Under the pieces are notes generated by a model. The model ran no database searches. It was given only the letters and a program-made list of their open reading frames with translations, and was not told where the DNA came from. A stretch of 64,000 bases of DNA, from contig JAPFFF010000041.1 in NCBI GenBank assembly GCA_039105265.1, forward strand, positions 806,001 to 870,000, in the 5' to 3' direction. Position numbers and translations under genes: made by a program. The stretch is from Tritrichomonas musculus. Its lineage: Eukaryota > Parabasalia > Tritrichomonadida > Tritrichomonadidae. Numbering within the stretch: the stretch's first letter is position 1; every line of letters starts with the position of its first letter. Positions 9,883-20,386 of this stretch are shown here, in pieces.

Positions 9883-12699
9883 TTAGATCACGAAAGGCGC
9901 TCTTGGCAGTGACTTTGATCTCGCTCTTGTTCCTCTTTGATTGCTTCCTGGCCTTGAATTAATCAGGAAAGCATTTCTCAGCGGCTTGTATTTGAGGTCA
10001 GGCGCCAGTCTCGAGTTGATCGGCGTAACTGACCGCTTTTTGGATGCTGAAATGACCGACTGGTTGTCAACCCTGGAGTTTGCCTTGCTCCTTCTTAGTT
10101 GGTCGCTTGCGCGCGCGTCTCTTCCTGATTCCCTCGGCGACTGCCTCCCCCTCTTATTTGCAGACGCAGCGGAATCAGCCGCGCGAGCTGGCTGGTTGTC
10201 TTGCTGTCTCCTCCTGCTGAGTGATGCAGTCGAGTCAGCGTCAACGTTCGAGCTCGTCCGAGTGTTTCTCGAGCGGACTGTGTCACTGCTCCTCGGACTC
10301 TGCCTGCGCTTCCTGTCCGCTGAAGTGGCTGAGGCGCTGTCGAGGTTCGACGCTGCTCTTCCTCTTCTTTGCTGCGGGTCTGGCTGCTCCTTGGCGACGC
10401 TTCGCTGGCTGCCTGAAGATGGCTGCTTTTGCTTCCTGTCCGCTGAAGTGGCTGAGGCGCTGTCGAGTCCCGGGTTGTTTCGTGGCTTCCTTTGCGGATC
10501 TGCCTGCTTCTCTCTGTCACTCAGCTGCCTGCCGCCGCTGCTTGTGCGGCGCTTCTCCGCCTTGGCTCTGTCCGTGCCAGCAGTCCGCTTGTCTTTCTCG
10601 ACCTGAGACGGACTGCCGACTTCCTTCTGCCGCCCTTGCGAGCTGTCGTCATTCTGCCTGCTTTTGGCATCGTTTTCTGTTGTCTTGGGGCTGTCTTCTT
10701 TCTGCCTTCTTTTTGTTACTTCTTGTCTCTGCGTGATTTTAGTAACTTCCTGTCTTTGAGAGCTTTTGGTTACTTCCTGTCTCTGAGTGCTTTTTATTTC
10801 TTCATGTTTCTGAGGACTACTGATCTCATCGTTTTTTTGTGCGCTTTTATTTTCATCTTGCTTTTGCTTGCTTTTATTTTCATCTTGCTTTTGTGTGCTT
10901 TTATTTTCATCTTGCTTTTGCTTGCTTTTATTTTCATCTTGCTTTTGCGTGCTTTTAATTTCGTCTTTTTTCTGAGGACTGTTGTTCTTCTGGTCTTTTT
11001 GTGTGTTCTTATTTTCATCTTGCTTTGCGGTGCTCTCATTGTTTGCATTCTTACTCTTTGAATTGCCTTCGCCCGCCTTCAGCTTGAGTCCGCTCTTGCT
11101 CGGCTTGGCGCCATTTCCATTCATCTTCAGCTTGAACATCTTTCTTGCGTCCGGATATCTCGACGAGAAGTTGTTGAAGACGATTCCAGGATTTTCCTCG
11201 TATTCGAAGACCTCGTCAGGCTTTCCAATTTCATACAGATTGAACTCGTGGTCGCAGAAAACGAGCACATAGCAGTCCTCAATCAGATTGCACTTCACGA
11301 GTCTCTGAAGCACGATTGTTACGATGTCTTCGTTACCGTAAACTTCGTGAGACAAAGTGAACAAGTTTGACTTGCTTTGGACGGTGATTCTATCGCAGTA
11401 CGGCAGATTGTCTGGGTCTATTTTCATTCCTTTGTTGTGGACGAGGAACACGCAATATAGTGGGTCATCAAACTTAGAGTTAGTATTGCTATTAAAAAGT
11501 TGATTATGCTTTTCAATTAAGACGTGAAAACGGCACTTTTCACCTTTTTTTAAAGGCTGAGTAACTTGAAAGGCGAAATTTGGCCTTGAGGCCAAATTGG
11601 CCGTTGGGCTATGAGGGTCGGCACCATCATGATCTCCTGGAAGCATTTGACAATAAAACCGCTTTGAATACCATTCAGGAGGAAACGGTTTTGACACTTC
11701 AATATCACTGAAATATCTGAAGAAGTCTTTTTCACTCATCCAAAAAGTGCCATCGTCACCTTTAACAAATTTGAGTTCTTTCATCAATTGTGGCGTCCAA
11801 AGAGAAGAATCATCAGACCAATCTCCATTCCACTCGTGGCTGCCCCACGGGTTCCTCAGGCATATGAACTGCTTGTTGGAAGCTTCCCGTGCTTTGATGA
11901 TGAGATAGCAGTGATCCTTTATCAATCCTTTACTATCGACTTCTTCTTTGGTCACTCCTTTTGGCAAATTGGATACAGTAATCGAAGCACCCATGACAGC
12001 CCCTTGTTCTTGATATTTCATAATCCTCTCAAAAAGTGAAACTTTTTTCAGTTTTTCTGGGACATTCCATTTTTGCACTTCTTTCAATGATGGATAGTAG
12101 CCAAACATGTTGTAAATGGCCAGGGGAAGATTGCCGCCTATTATGTTCGAATATGAACCATTTAGTTTGGCATAGGCTTTCTCTACTAGGCAGAACCAGG
12201 GTGATTGTGATTTATCTTTGGGAGAACTGAATCGTAATTGGTCATATTTAAGGGGAAGTAATGTATCAATTAAAACTGGAGTCCTTCGTCCAAAACAATT
12301 GAAATAAACAACAACGGCTCCACATTTGATATTTATTGAATCTTGAACACTTCCTAAAATTCGTGTTGGAGTGGTGGTATCAAAAAGAGATGAAATTAAA
12401 TAACTTTGACGCGCAATTCGCGATAATGAAGCTACAAAATAACAATCGCCAAGTTCACCTTGTGAAATAAAATCTGGATGAATAAGATTTTCTTGAAAAA
12501 GAGGAGCGTCATACATATCGTCAACTCGTACCCAACTTTCGGGGGAATCATCAATAGAAACTTTATATTCGTGAATTTTTAACTTGGGATGAAAATTATT
12601 ATCAACAAAAGGCTTTCCGTTTTTTTTGTAATCTAGTAAAATATTTTTATATTGATTGGCTTCTTTTTGGAAATCTTCGAATTTTTTTGATTCCAACAT
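9883..12699 (-). CDS. Calpain-type cysteine protease with repetitive basic tail
   Basis: 938 residues, ATG at 12699. Residues about 60-340 form a calpain (C2) catalytic core with all three catalytic residues: Cys86 in QGELGDCYF, His263 in KDHCYL and Asn283 in LRNPWG. Residues about 350-510 resemble the calpain beta-sandwich (CBSW/domain III) region. Residues 556-668 are about a dozen 10-residue repeats of the type KQDENKSTQ, then QRQEVTK. Residues 700-938 are rich in Arg, Ser, Gln and Ala, with the unit LDSASATSADRK repeated. No EF-hand domain was seen, as in other protist calpains. The tail DNA is much GC-richer than the catalytic part, and a 36-bp segment occurs twice (near 10,310 and 10,431). 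An intracellular, calcium-regulated processing protease is expected from the family; the tail's role is unknown. A TCATCT initiator-like motif lies 8 bases before the ATG. Confidence 0.93.
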   Translation of the reverse strand: MLESKKFEDFQKEANQYKNILLDYKKNGKPFVDNNFHPKLKIHEYKVSIDDSPESWVRVDDMYDAPLFQENLIHPDFISQGELGDCYFVASLSRIARQSYLISSLFDTTTPTRILGSVQDSINIKCGAVVVYFNCFGRRTPVLIDTLLPLKYDQLRFSSPKDKSQSPWFCLVEKAYAKLNGSYSNIIGGNLPLAIYNMFGYYPSLKEVQKWNVPEKLKKVSLFERIMKYQEQGAVMGASITVSNLPKGVTKEEVDSKGLIKDHCYLIIKAREASNKQFICLRNPWGSHEWNGDWSDDSSLWTPQLMKELKFVKGDDGTFWMSEKDFFRYFSDIEVSKPFPPEWYSKRFYCQMLPGDHDGADPHSPTANLASRPNFAFQVTQPLKKGEKCRFHVLIEKHNQLFNSNTNSKFDDPLYCVFLVHNKGMKIDPDNLPYCDRITVQSKSNLFTLSHEVYGNEDIVTIVLQRLVKCNLIEDCYVLVFCDHEFNLYEIGKPDEVFEYEENPGIVFNNFSSRYPDARKMFKLKMNGNGAKPSKSGLKLKAGEGNSKSKNANNESTAKQDENKNTQKDQKNNSPQKKDEIKSTQKQDENKSKQKQDENKSTQKQDENKSKQKQDENKSAQKNDEISSPQKHEEIKSTQRQEVTKSSQRQEVTKITQRQEVTKRRQKEDSPKTTENDAKSRQNDDSSQGRQKEVGSPSQVEKDKRTAGTDRAKAEKRRTSSGGRQLSDREKQADPQRKPRNNPGLDSASATSADRKQKQPSSGSQRSVAKEQPDPQQRRGRAASNLDSASATSADRKRRQSPRSSDTVRSRNTRTSSNVDADSTASLSRRRQQDNQPARAADSAASANKRGRQSPRESGRDARASDQLRRSKANSRVDNQSVISASKKRSVTPINSRLAPDLKYKPLRNAFLINSRPGSNQRGTRARSKSLPRAPFVI
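10696..11034. repeat. 30-bp coding repeats in the calpain tail
   Basis: Direct 30-bp repeats encode KQDENKS(K/T)Q units and then QRQEVTK units. Copies differ by few bases. They explain the long open frames on the opposite strand. Confidence 0.85.
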
Positions 12700-12703
12700 G
12701 TTA

Positions 12704-12710
12704 AGATGAA
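12704..12710 (-). promoter_or_regulatory. Inr-like motif TTCATCT before the calpain gene
   Basis: On the minus strand TCATCT lies with its A 8 bases upstream of the ATG. This fits the trichomonad initiator consensus TCA(C/T)(A/T) and the very short 5' leaders of that group. Confidence 0.5.
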
Positions 12711-13239
12711 TAATAAATTATTTTTGAGGAAAAAATTTTATCAAACGATTTTTTTTTTTGAAATCTTAAATACAATTTTTTGAAAGATAAGGTCAAATTT
12801 TAAAATAAACGGTTTCATAATAATATATCATTTTTCATGTAAATATCTTTTCACAAATAATAAATTATTAATCATTATATAAAAATAATTTAAAATTATA
12901 CTAATCACACAAATTTTTACAATATGAAAAAATAGATAATGCAATTTGAATGTTAATTCTTTTTTAAAATCATAAAAATGATTGTATATGATGACAACCG
13001 TGTATCATATGAATTAATAGAATCTGATCATTTAGCCAAAATAGTGAAACTGAAAAAGATTATTGAAAATCAAATAAATCATCTTGAAACAAGTTGCAAT
13101 TTGATAATTTCTTAGAATTGCACTTTTCTTTGAAACAATTCTGTTTAAAATAAATATTTTCTTTTGGATGAACAAAATTGATTAGTATGCTTTTTGATTT
13201 TTCAAGTGCAAATTGAATTGATTATCCTTATTTAAAAAG
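12711..13239. other. AT-rich intergenic stretch
   Basis: No gene, repeat or RNA was recognised. It separates the calpain gene from the decayed gene at 13240-14140. Confidence 0.5.
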
Positions 13240-14140
13240 GAGGAAATCCAATGATATAGTCTTTAAGATACAAGAAAGCAGATTTCATATTTTCATCTTC
13301 TTTTAATTGAAAATGAAACTGATAAGAAACATGATCGTTATTTAATGTAAACTTTGCAAACGATTTGATGAAATATTTTCTAGATTCTTCATAATTTGAA
13401 TGCGAAAAATAATGCACAGAAAGCTTTTGTTAATTAACATAACAAATAATAAATGCTTTTGAAATTCCAATTTGCTTATCATGATGCTCACTATCATGAA
13501 ATAGTAGTGGTTGATCTTCGTCTCTTCATGCTCTAATATAATAACCAACTGAGTCTTCAAAATTTCCTTTTTCTTCATTTAAAAAAACAGAGATTGTGCT
13601 CAGCCAAAGGGAAAAGATGATCTTTTGAATATATGTGACAATTTTTTAATTTAAATGTTTTTTCACATCGCTCTTTTGGATTTGCTGCATGGTCAAATGT
13701 TAAGAATGATTGATCACTGAAATAAATCTTGATTGATTGAATTGTATAATTTACAAATTCATTATTCTTGATTTCATCTTTAAAATGTAAAACAAAAATT
13801 TGAAATCTCAATTTTAGCTTTTTTTCTTCTGTTGTTTCTCTGGAGTCAAATAAAAATTTAAGAGTGAATTTTTTTTTCCTATCATCTTTTGAAAAATATC
13901 AATTTCTTCTATGATTAAACATGCTTTTTCATAAGTAAGAATTACATCAGCTGTGTCCTTTTGTTTTTCTTTGGATACATTAGTGAAATTATTTGTGACA
14001 AATTTTTCACTGCCGAATGCAGTATGCAAAAAAGTTTCTATTTACTGTTTATCAGGATTGTGATTTAGTTCGATGTCTCTATAATAAGGATGAAAATTGT
14101 AAAAATATAGATCAGAATATGTTTTTTTAAATTGTGCCAT
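13240..14140 (-). pseudogene. Decayed gene of unknown family
   Basis: The minus strand reads in the same sense through four overlapping fragments. It starts at an ATG at 14140 (MAQFKKTYSDLYFYNFHPYY) and meets an in-frame TAA after 32 codons. It continues in the same frame with IETFLHTAFGSEKFVTNNF to a stop at 13814. It then continues in other frames (13575-13811, 13342-13578, 13232-13417). The composition of the fragments is protein-like. The order and orientation suggest one ancestral gene of about 300 residues broken by an internal stop and at least two frameshifts. I do not recognise the family. Confidence 0.6.
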
Positions 14141-15217
14141 TTTGAATTTGGAAAATCATTTTTTCATATTTATCTGGAAGGTAATTCAATGCTAAAACTT
14201 GTAATCCAAAATCTATGGAATCTAAAATAAATAAAAAAAAAAAAATTGAAAATATTATCAAAAAGTTTCACTTTTTCTAATAAACTAAGAAAATATGATT
14301 ATTTTAATTTTAATAAAGGTCGTACAACTGAATTTAAACAGTAAAACTCAACGATTGGTTTGTTAAAACTAATTATATTTTATTATTATAATAATAATCA
14401 GTTTTATAAATATTTGCATCGTACAAAATTCAAATTAAAATAAAAACTAAAAGGATATAAGTATATATTAAATTTTCTTCAGAAAATAAATTTGAGTATT
14501 TTATCTCAATTTATTTTAATTATTTTTGATAAGAATTTTATAACACTTTATAAAAATTTAGAATAGCGATAACTTTTTATATAATTTATTCTAATCATTA
14601 ATTCTTTTGATATCTTTTTATATGCTTTTAAAACATTAATTGTTATATAAAAATAGTTATTATTATTGAAAAAATAAAATTCATTTTTTAGCTAAAAATG
14701 CAGAAAAATTGAATTTGTTGAATTATTAAATGATGATTTTAAAAAATTGGACGTTACAGGAGCCAAATGACGAATACAATTTTATTTATATGCATTTACT
14801 TTCTAATATATTTGAATTTCATTCTAAATCAAATGTCAGTTTTTTCTAAAAATGAAGATTTAGTTGATTGGTTTCATAAATATAAAAAGTTTAATATTTC
14901 AATTACTGAAGGATTTCGTCAAAAAGTAAAATATTATTTGTATAACACATAGTATATCCATTCAAATGACATCTATATTTTTTAAATGATGCAAATATAT
15001 AAGAAATCGATATATATTGAATTTTAATTAAAGTCTTTATTTCAACCATTACATTTTATAATATTGGATATAAAATATATAAATTATATATTATAATTAT
15101 TAAATAAATTATTTATTAAGATAAATATAAATTTATTTAATTGTATTTTTTATTCAATTTAGTTGTGCGACCTTTATTTTAATTAAGAAATTTTAGAAGC
15201 AATCAAATTATATTAAT
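14141..15217. other. AT-rich intergenic stretch with one weak ORF
   Basis: The plus strand has a 61-codon ORF at 14767-14952 that ends VDWFHKYKKFNISITEGFRQ. Just upstream, in another frame, is EFVELLNDDFKKLD. These could be scraps of an old gene but are too short to name. Nothing else was found. Confidence 0.4.
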
Positions 15218-17674
15218 TCACTTGCATGAACACTTTTTTCGTGTTTGATCCAAAGGTAAAATTTTATTTGCATTATTTGAGCCTTTTGTCAACAATTCGT
15301 CCGCATCTTTAATTTTTTTAACAGCTTCATCAATGTTATGTCCAGTTTTGCAAGAAATTTCTATATATTCTGCACCAAAAGATTTTGCCTTATTTTCTGC
15401 CTCATTAGAGCTAACTTCTCTCTTTCCTGCTTCATCGTCTTTGTTACCGAAAATCAAAATTTTGAAATTATTTGAAGAAACGTTATGATCAATCAGCTCA
15501 TAAAAGTTGTTTACATCATTAAATGAACTGGTACTAGTAATGTCAAACATGATTATGAATAATGTCTCACACTTAATAAAAGCAGGAAGAATTGATCGAG
15601 ATCCATTAATTTCTTGGCCAACAGTGTCCATCACTTGCAAAGAAACAAGATCGAGATCAATTGTTACTGGTGTTGGTGAAACAGAAGGACTTGTCTCAGA
15701 TTTGTCATTTTCAAGGTATTTTATAAAAGAAGTTTTTCCACACCCGCTGCTTCCTAATATCAATGAACGTATCAAATGTCCACTCTCATTTATATTTGTA
15801 TTTTTAAGATGCGTAACAACAATTTGATTCTCAGAAACGTTGCTGTTTAGTTTGCTAAAATAAGACTTGATTTTGTTATTAATTAAATATATGTTGAATG
15901 ACGTCAATGAAGAAATTTCATAATAAGAGGCATCAAACGATTGTGCTTTTTCATTGGCATCAGAATTTGGAATTTTGTCAGCATTCAAATCAGTCTTGTT
16001 GCCTAAAATGATGAACTTTGGCTTGGAAATAATGTGCTCTCGAATCAGGTTGTTGCATTCGTCGAGTTGTAGAAAAGATTGCTCGTTTGTTCGGTCAAAA
16101 AGAATGAATACTAAATCGGGATTCTTAGAGACATTTGACAAATCTTTTATGTCAGACGTATCTTGCAGACAAATGTACATCTTTTGGTTGTTTTGCAGAG
16201 TGATTGGCAAAAAGTAATCGCGAGTTTTTGACTCGGTTGTTGGGAAGAGAAGAGGCTCTTGAATGTTCATTATTGAGCTAATGAAGCTTGTTTTCCCAAC
16301 ACCGTTACTGCCAACAACGACAACTGTTGGTGCATTTTCTTTACTAATATCTTTGAACTCTTTTTCCTTGGCCAAATATTGAATGGCTTGCTCGTAACCA
16401 TGACTTTCTGATTCGTGAACAAGTTGATTTGCTTCATTCAGATCAACTTCAATTTTAGCTTCTGCCAAGCCGTGTCGATATATTTCAGACAAATAAAACA
16501 GAGATTTAGCATTATTTTGTTCAGCTGCACTTTTCAAATAAGAAAGAGATTTGTCATAGTCTTTATCGACCAAATAACCATTGAAATAATAGTAACCTAA
16601 TTTTGTCTGCGAATCCGAATTTTTGAAATGATCAGCCAGCATGAAATCAATGACTAATGCCAGTTCTTCCTTCTTATCTTTCAACAGGTGTTTATCTCGC
16701 CACTCTAACAATGTATTTTCATTCATTTCAGGCGCAGGCAAATGAAGATATTTGTTGATGTAGTCGAAATATTCCTTTCTTCCATTTTCATCTTCATAGA
16801 CAAGCGAAAACGCAATTCCTGCATCGAATAAATAAACGACATCACCAATGGTTGGACGCTCATAAGGATCCTGCTTCCAGCAGAGAGTGATCAAGTATCT
16901 GAACCATGAAGGGATGCTATCGTCCAACTTTATTCGCTTTCCCTTCTTCAAGAAAATGCCAATGTTGTAAGATGTTCGTCTGCTCTCTTCAAATTCATCT
17001 TCATACGGTTCTTTATTTGTTATCAAGTTATAGATAACAGTGCCAAATGAAAAAATATCAGAAGGAAGAAAACAATCACTTTTCAAATCTACATCAGTCA
17101 TCATTTCAGGTGACTCATAAGCTGGGGTCCCTGTTTGGGTCCCATCAACAACGTGCACTTTTGAGAAAATTCTTGATAGTCCAAAATCACAGATCAGTGG
17201 GTAGAGGTGTGAATTAAGGACAATGTTTTTAGGATTGATATCACGATGACATATTGGAATGTTATGAATAAATTGAATACCTTTGGAAATGCCATATAAT
17301 ATTATCATTTTTTGAATGTCATCAATTTTGCGTTCTTTTAATAGGTTCTTTAATGATCCGCCTTCTTCGTATTCAAGGATTAAATACGGTATTTCAAGTT
17401 TCTTTCCTTCAAAATCTAAATCTGAAATCCCTAGAAATGGAACAATAAGTTTAGGGTCTTGGAATTGGGAAAGATTTATTATTTCACGTCTAATTGATTT
17501 TAAATATTCAGGGGTGTTTTTACTGTAATAATCCTTTACAATAATACAGTGTGAATCTTTCTTTGCTAGGTAAACAACTCCATAACCTCCTCTACCAATA
17601 ATTTTTTTATGAGTATATCCATCAAGATTGAATCTTTTGACATTTTTAAGTTCCTCCACCAGGTCTTCGGCCAT
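15218..17674 (-). CDS. Protein kinase - Sel1-like repeats - two tandem small-GTPase domains
   Basis: 818 residues, ATG at 17674. Residues about 20-285 are a complete TKL-like kinase: glycine loop GRGGYGVV (27-34), Lys47, HRDINPKN (143-150), DFG (163-165), SPE (188-190) and a CWKQDPYERPT end motif. Residues about 350-435 carry two or three Sel1-like (TPR-type) repeats. Residues about 449-608 are a Ras/Rab-like GTPase fold with P-loop GSNGVGKTS (455-463) and GNKTDL (558-563), but its switch II motif is DTSD rather than DTAGQ. Residues about 634-798 are a second GTPase with GSSGCGKTS (641-649), DTVGQE (683-688), GNKDD (743-747) and SCKTG (774-778). The protein ends KKCSCK. A CxC near the C terminus resembles Rab prenylation sites, though the final Lys is unusual. 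Family knowledge suggests membrane-associated signalling. The combination is inferred to be functional because every frame is intact. Confidence 0.93.
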   Translation of the reverse strand: MAEDLVEELKNVKRFNLDGYTHKKIIGRGGYGVVYLAKKDSHCIIVKDYYSKNTPEYLKSIRREIINLSQFQDPKLIVPFLGISDLDFEGKKLEIPYLILEYEEGGSLKNLLKERKIDDIQKMIILYGISKGIQFIHNIPICHRDINPKNIVLNSHLYPLICDFGLSRIFSKVHVVDGTQTGTPAYESPEMMTDVDLKSDCFLPSDIFSFGTVIYNLITNKEPYEDEFEESRRTSYNIGIFLKKGKRIKLDDSIPSWFRYLITLCWKQDPYERPTIGDVVYLFDAGIAFSLVYEDENGRKEYFDYINKYLHLPAPEMNENTLLEWRDKHLLKDKKEELALVIDFMLADHFKNSDSQTKLGYYYFNGYLVDKDYDKSLSYLKSAAEQNNAKSLFYLSEIYRHGLAEAKIEVDLNEANQLVHESESHGYEQAIQYLAKEKEFKDISKENAPTVVVVGSNGVGKTSFISSIMNIQEPLLFPTTESKTRDYFLPITLQNNQKMYICLQDTSDIKDLSNVSKNPDLVFILFDRTNEQSFLQLDECNNLIREHIISKPKFIILGNKTDLNADKIPNSDANEKAQSFDASYYEISSLTSFNIYLINNKIKSYFSKLNSNVSENQIVVTHLKNTNINESGHLIRSLILGSSGCGKTSFIKYLENDKSETSPSVSPTPVTIDLDLVSLQVMDTVGQEINGSRSILPAFIKCETLFIIMFDITSTSSFNDVNNFYELIDHNVSSNNFKILIFGNKDDEAGKREVSSNEAENKAKSFGAEYIEISCKTGHNIDEAVKKIKDADELLTKGSNNANKILPLDQTRKKCSCK

Positions 17675-17893
17675 TTTTAAATATAAATATTTGAGTATAT
17701 GAAATGTGATATAAAAATTAATTATAGTAACTTATTTTTTAAATAAAAATATTTGATAACTCAAGCTTATATTAATGTGTGTTAATATTGATGAGTATAT
17801 TATGCAAAAAGCATGAAGTATTCATTTAATATTAAAAATGTGATTTTTTTTATTCAAAATTATTAATATAATCACTGTTTGACCAATTTAATT

Positions 17894-20386
17894 TCATTCA
17901 TCTAAGTAAAAAAGAGTTTCTGAAGGTTTTTTTGTAATCTGAATCACTAATATATTCGGCGGAAAGTGAAAATTATTAATATAATTATTAATGGTCATTT
18001 TGGGATAGTAACATCGAAACAAAATTAATAAACAATCTATTTTTTTAGAAAGGATCTTAGAACTTTTATTATTTGATGAAAACACAATTGCTTGAGATAA
18101 TGATTTACAACCATAAAAAGCATAATTCTCAATAATCCTGACATTTTCTGGAATTACAATTTCTTTTAAAGATTGACAATTTTTGAATGCACATTTATTA
18201 ATCCGAAATAAATTTAATGGCAATTTGATGTCTGCAAGTGAAGTGCATCCATTGAAAGCAAAACAATCTATTTCATTTACGTTATCAGGAATTGATATTT
18301 TAGTTAATTTTGAACATCCTGCAAAGCAACCTCTTTTAATTGATGAAATGAGAGGAGGTAATGAAATCTCTTTTAATGACGTACACCTATGAAAAGCATA
18401 TTCGCCAATATTTGACAAAGAAGAATCTTTTTCAAAGACAACTTTTTCTAATAAAGAGCAATTTTTAAAAGCCTCATTACAAATAGAATCAACAGAAGAA
18501 GGAATAGTTATTTCTTTCAAAACTGAACAACAGTAAAAAGCATCCATATTAAAAATCACTTTTGAAAATGAAGGATAAATAAGGCTTGTTTGAAAAAAAC
18601 AAAAGTTATTATTAAAAGATTTTTTTTGAGGAGGAATGGATACTTTTGGTAGCATTGATGTTCCACAAAAAGTTAATTTTATTGAATCGAGATTTGATTT
18701 GCATGTTAATTTTGTATTTAAATCAAAAGGTCCACATTTTTCATTTGTTTCTATCAGAAATTGAGGAAATTCCAAATCCATTTCCTTAGAAAACACGCGT
18801 GGAAGTGAGTTGCAGCCACACAAACTTAATTTATTGGCAGTTTTATTGGTAAACAAGATTTTTTCTAATCTTGTGCATTTACTAAAAGCAGATAAATCAA
18901 TTTTATTCAAAGAATAAGGAAGAGAAATCTGAGTTAATGATGAGCATCCATAAAAAGCAAATTGTCCAATTCTGGTAACATGAGGAGGTATTGATATTTG
19001 AGTTAATGATGAGCAATCATAGAAAGTAAAATCATCTATTTCAGTTATATGATATGGAATAGATATTTTTTCCAATGATTTACAACCTTGAAATGCACAA
19101 TATCCGATATGTTTTACAGATGAAGGAATTGAAATTTCAACAAGTGAAACGCAATTTTTGAAAGCATATCGGGAAATTGAAGTAATAAACGATGGTATTG
19201 AAATTTTAGTAAGTGTATCACAATTCCTAAAGCAATTATCACAAATTTTAATATTTTCTTGACTCAATAACAAATCAAAAATTTCCCAATTCATTTTTGT
19301 AGCAGCTGCATTAATTGGAGTTGATATATATTTACGCATTGTATTTTTATTTAGATTATTCACATTTATATTAATATCTATATTTGGCCTTTCTTTCAAA
19401 AGAGTTTCAACAAGAAAATAATTATCTGATTTGCACAAATAATAAAAAGTCTTTTGATTACTGAAAAATGATTGTGGAAAATACTGAAAATTATAACATT
19501 TGACATTTGAACTGAACAAATTGTCATCTATTGGCAATGTGTCTGAATAGTTATCTAAAAAATATTCTGTGATTTCATTATGAAAGCATTTCATTGACTC
19601 TTTAATCGCTTTTATGTCTGGTCTGATTTCGTATTCCTCGAGAAAATGGATGATTTCTGGGTTTCTGCCATGAATTGCATAAAGCCACAGCATACTATAT
19701 AAACGGACTCCGCTATTAAATAAATAACGAAATATTTGATTCGATCCAAAAAAGGCTGAATATTCTATTAATGTTGGATTTTTATCAATTAAAAATTGAT
19801 TTGTCTCAAAAATTGATGAATTGATTTGTGAAGAAAGTTGCAAATTTGCTTGATTGACGTATGTAATAAAGTCTACTACTGAATCATTACGAATCATTTC
19901 GCAAAGAAAACTTTCATTTTCACCATTTTTTCGGTTTTTGAAGAATGTTGATTGATCAATTTCTTCTGAGTTGATTTGATCTGAAAACTGATACAATTCA
20001 GGAAGAAAATAATTTCGGAAATTCTTATTGTTCATCTTTTTGAAAATGGATTCGTCAATTTTTAATATCTCTTCTTCAATAAGAAATAATAGAATTCGGT
20101 TATTGCTAAAGAAAATATGGAATATTTCAAAATTAGTAAATAATTGTAATATGTTTGTTTTGAAAAACAGAATGATTTGTTCAATTTTGGTGAAAAGTGT
20201 TGGTAAACGAAAATGGTTGTTAGATATATTTAGTAAAATATAAAGAAAAGTTTTAAATTCATAATAATTATTTGGGAGTTGAAATTTTTCTAGTTTGCTG
20301 AAAAAAGTTTGATGATCTATATCACCATCAATGAATTCCAACAGGATAGTTTGAACTTCTTTTTCTTTCTCAATATAATCCTGCAT
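17894..20386 (-). CDS. Ankyrin (DUF3447-like) / BspA-like leucine-rich-repeat protein
   Basis: 830 residues from the ATG at 20386; an upstream TTG at 20410 is in frame but unlikely as a start. Residues 1 to about 370 resemble the trichomonad N-terminal region with degenerate ankyrin repeats (IEYSAFFGSNQIFRYLFNSG, AIHGRNPEIIHFL). From about residue 385 to 790 there are BspA-type LRR_5 repeats of about 23 residues, with the pattern AFxxCxSLxxIxIPxxVxxI. One stretch around residues 535-590 has weaker repeats. No signal peptide or membrane helix is obvious. BspA-like proteins in trichomonads are a very large family linked to surface adhesion or scaffolding; the role of this copy is not known. The gene is 219 bp downstream of the kinase-GTPase gene on the same strand. 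Confidence 0.9.
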   Translation of the reverse strand: MQDYIEKEKEVQTILLEFIDGDIDHQTFFSKLEKFQLPNNYYEFKTFLYILLNISNNHFRLPTLFTKIEQIILFFKTNILQLFTNFEIFHIFFSNNRILLFLIEEEILKIDESIFKKMNNKNFRNYFLPELYQFSDQINSEEIDQSTFFKNRKNGENESFLCEMIRNDSVVDFITYVNQANLQLSSQINSSIFETNQFLIDKNPTLIEYSAFFGSNQIFRYLFNSGVRLYSMLWLYAIHGRNPEIIHFLEEYEIRPDIKAIKESMKCFHNEITEYFLDNYSDTLPIDDNLFSSNVKCYNFQYFPQSFFSNQKTFYYLCKSDNYFLVETLLKERPNIDININVNNLNKNTMRKYISTPINAAATKMNWEIFDLLLSQENIKICDNCFRNCDTLTKISIPSFITSISRYAFKNCVSLVEISIPSSVKHIGYCAFQGCKSLEKISIPYHITEIDDFTFYDCSSLTQISIPPHVTRIGQFAFYGCSSLTQISLPYSLNKIDLSAFSKCTRLEKILFTNKTANKLSLCGCNSLPRVFSKEMDLEFPQFLIETNEKCGPFDLNTKLTCKSNLDSIKLTFCGTSMLPKVSIPPQKKSFNNNFCFFQTSLIYPSFSKVIFNMDAFYCCSVLKEITIPSSVDSICNEAFKNCSLLEKVVFEKDSSLSNIGEYAFHRCTSLKEISLPPLISSIKRGCFAGCSKLTKISIPDNVNEIDCFAFNGCTSLADIKLPLNLFRINKCAFKNCQSLKEIVIPENVRIIENYAFYGCKSLSQAIVFSSNNKSSKILSKKIDCLLILFRCYYPKMTINNYINNFHFPPNILVIQITKKPSETLFYLDE

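Noticed and set aside
9941-11272. Plus-strand and alternate minus-strand ORFs over the calpain tail
   Set aside because: They overlap the GC-rich repeat tail of an intact 938-residue frame and have no recognisable motif.
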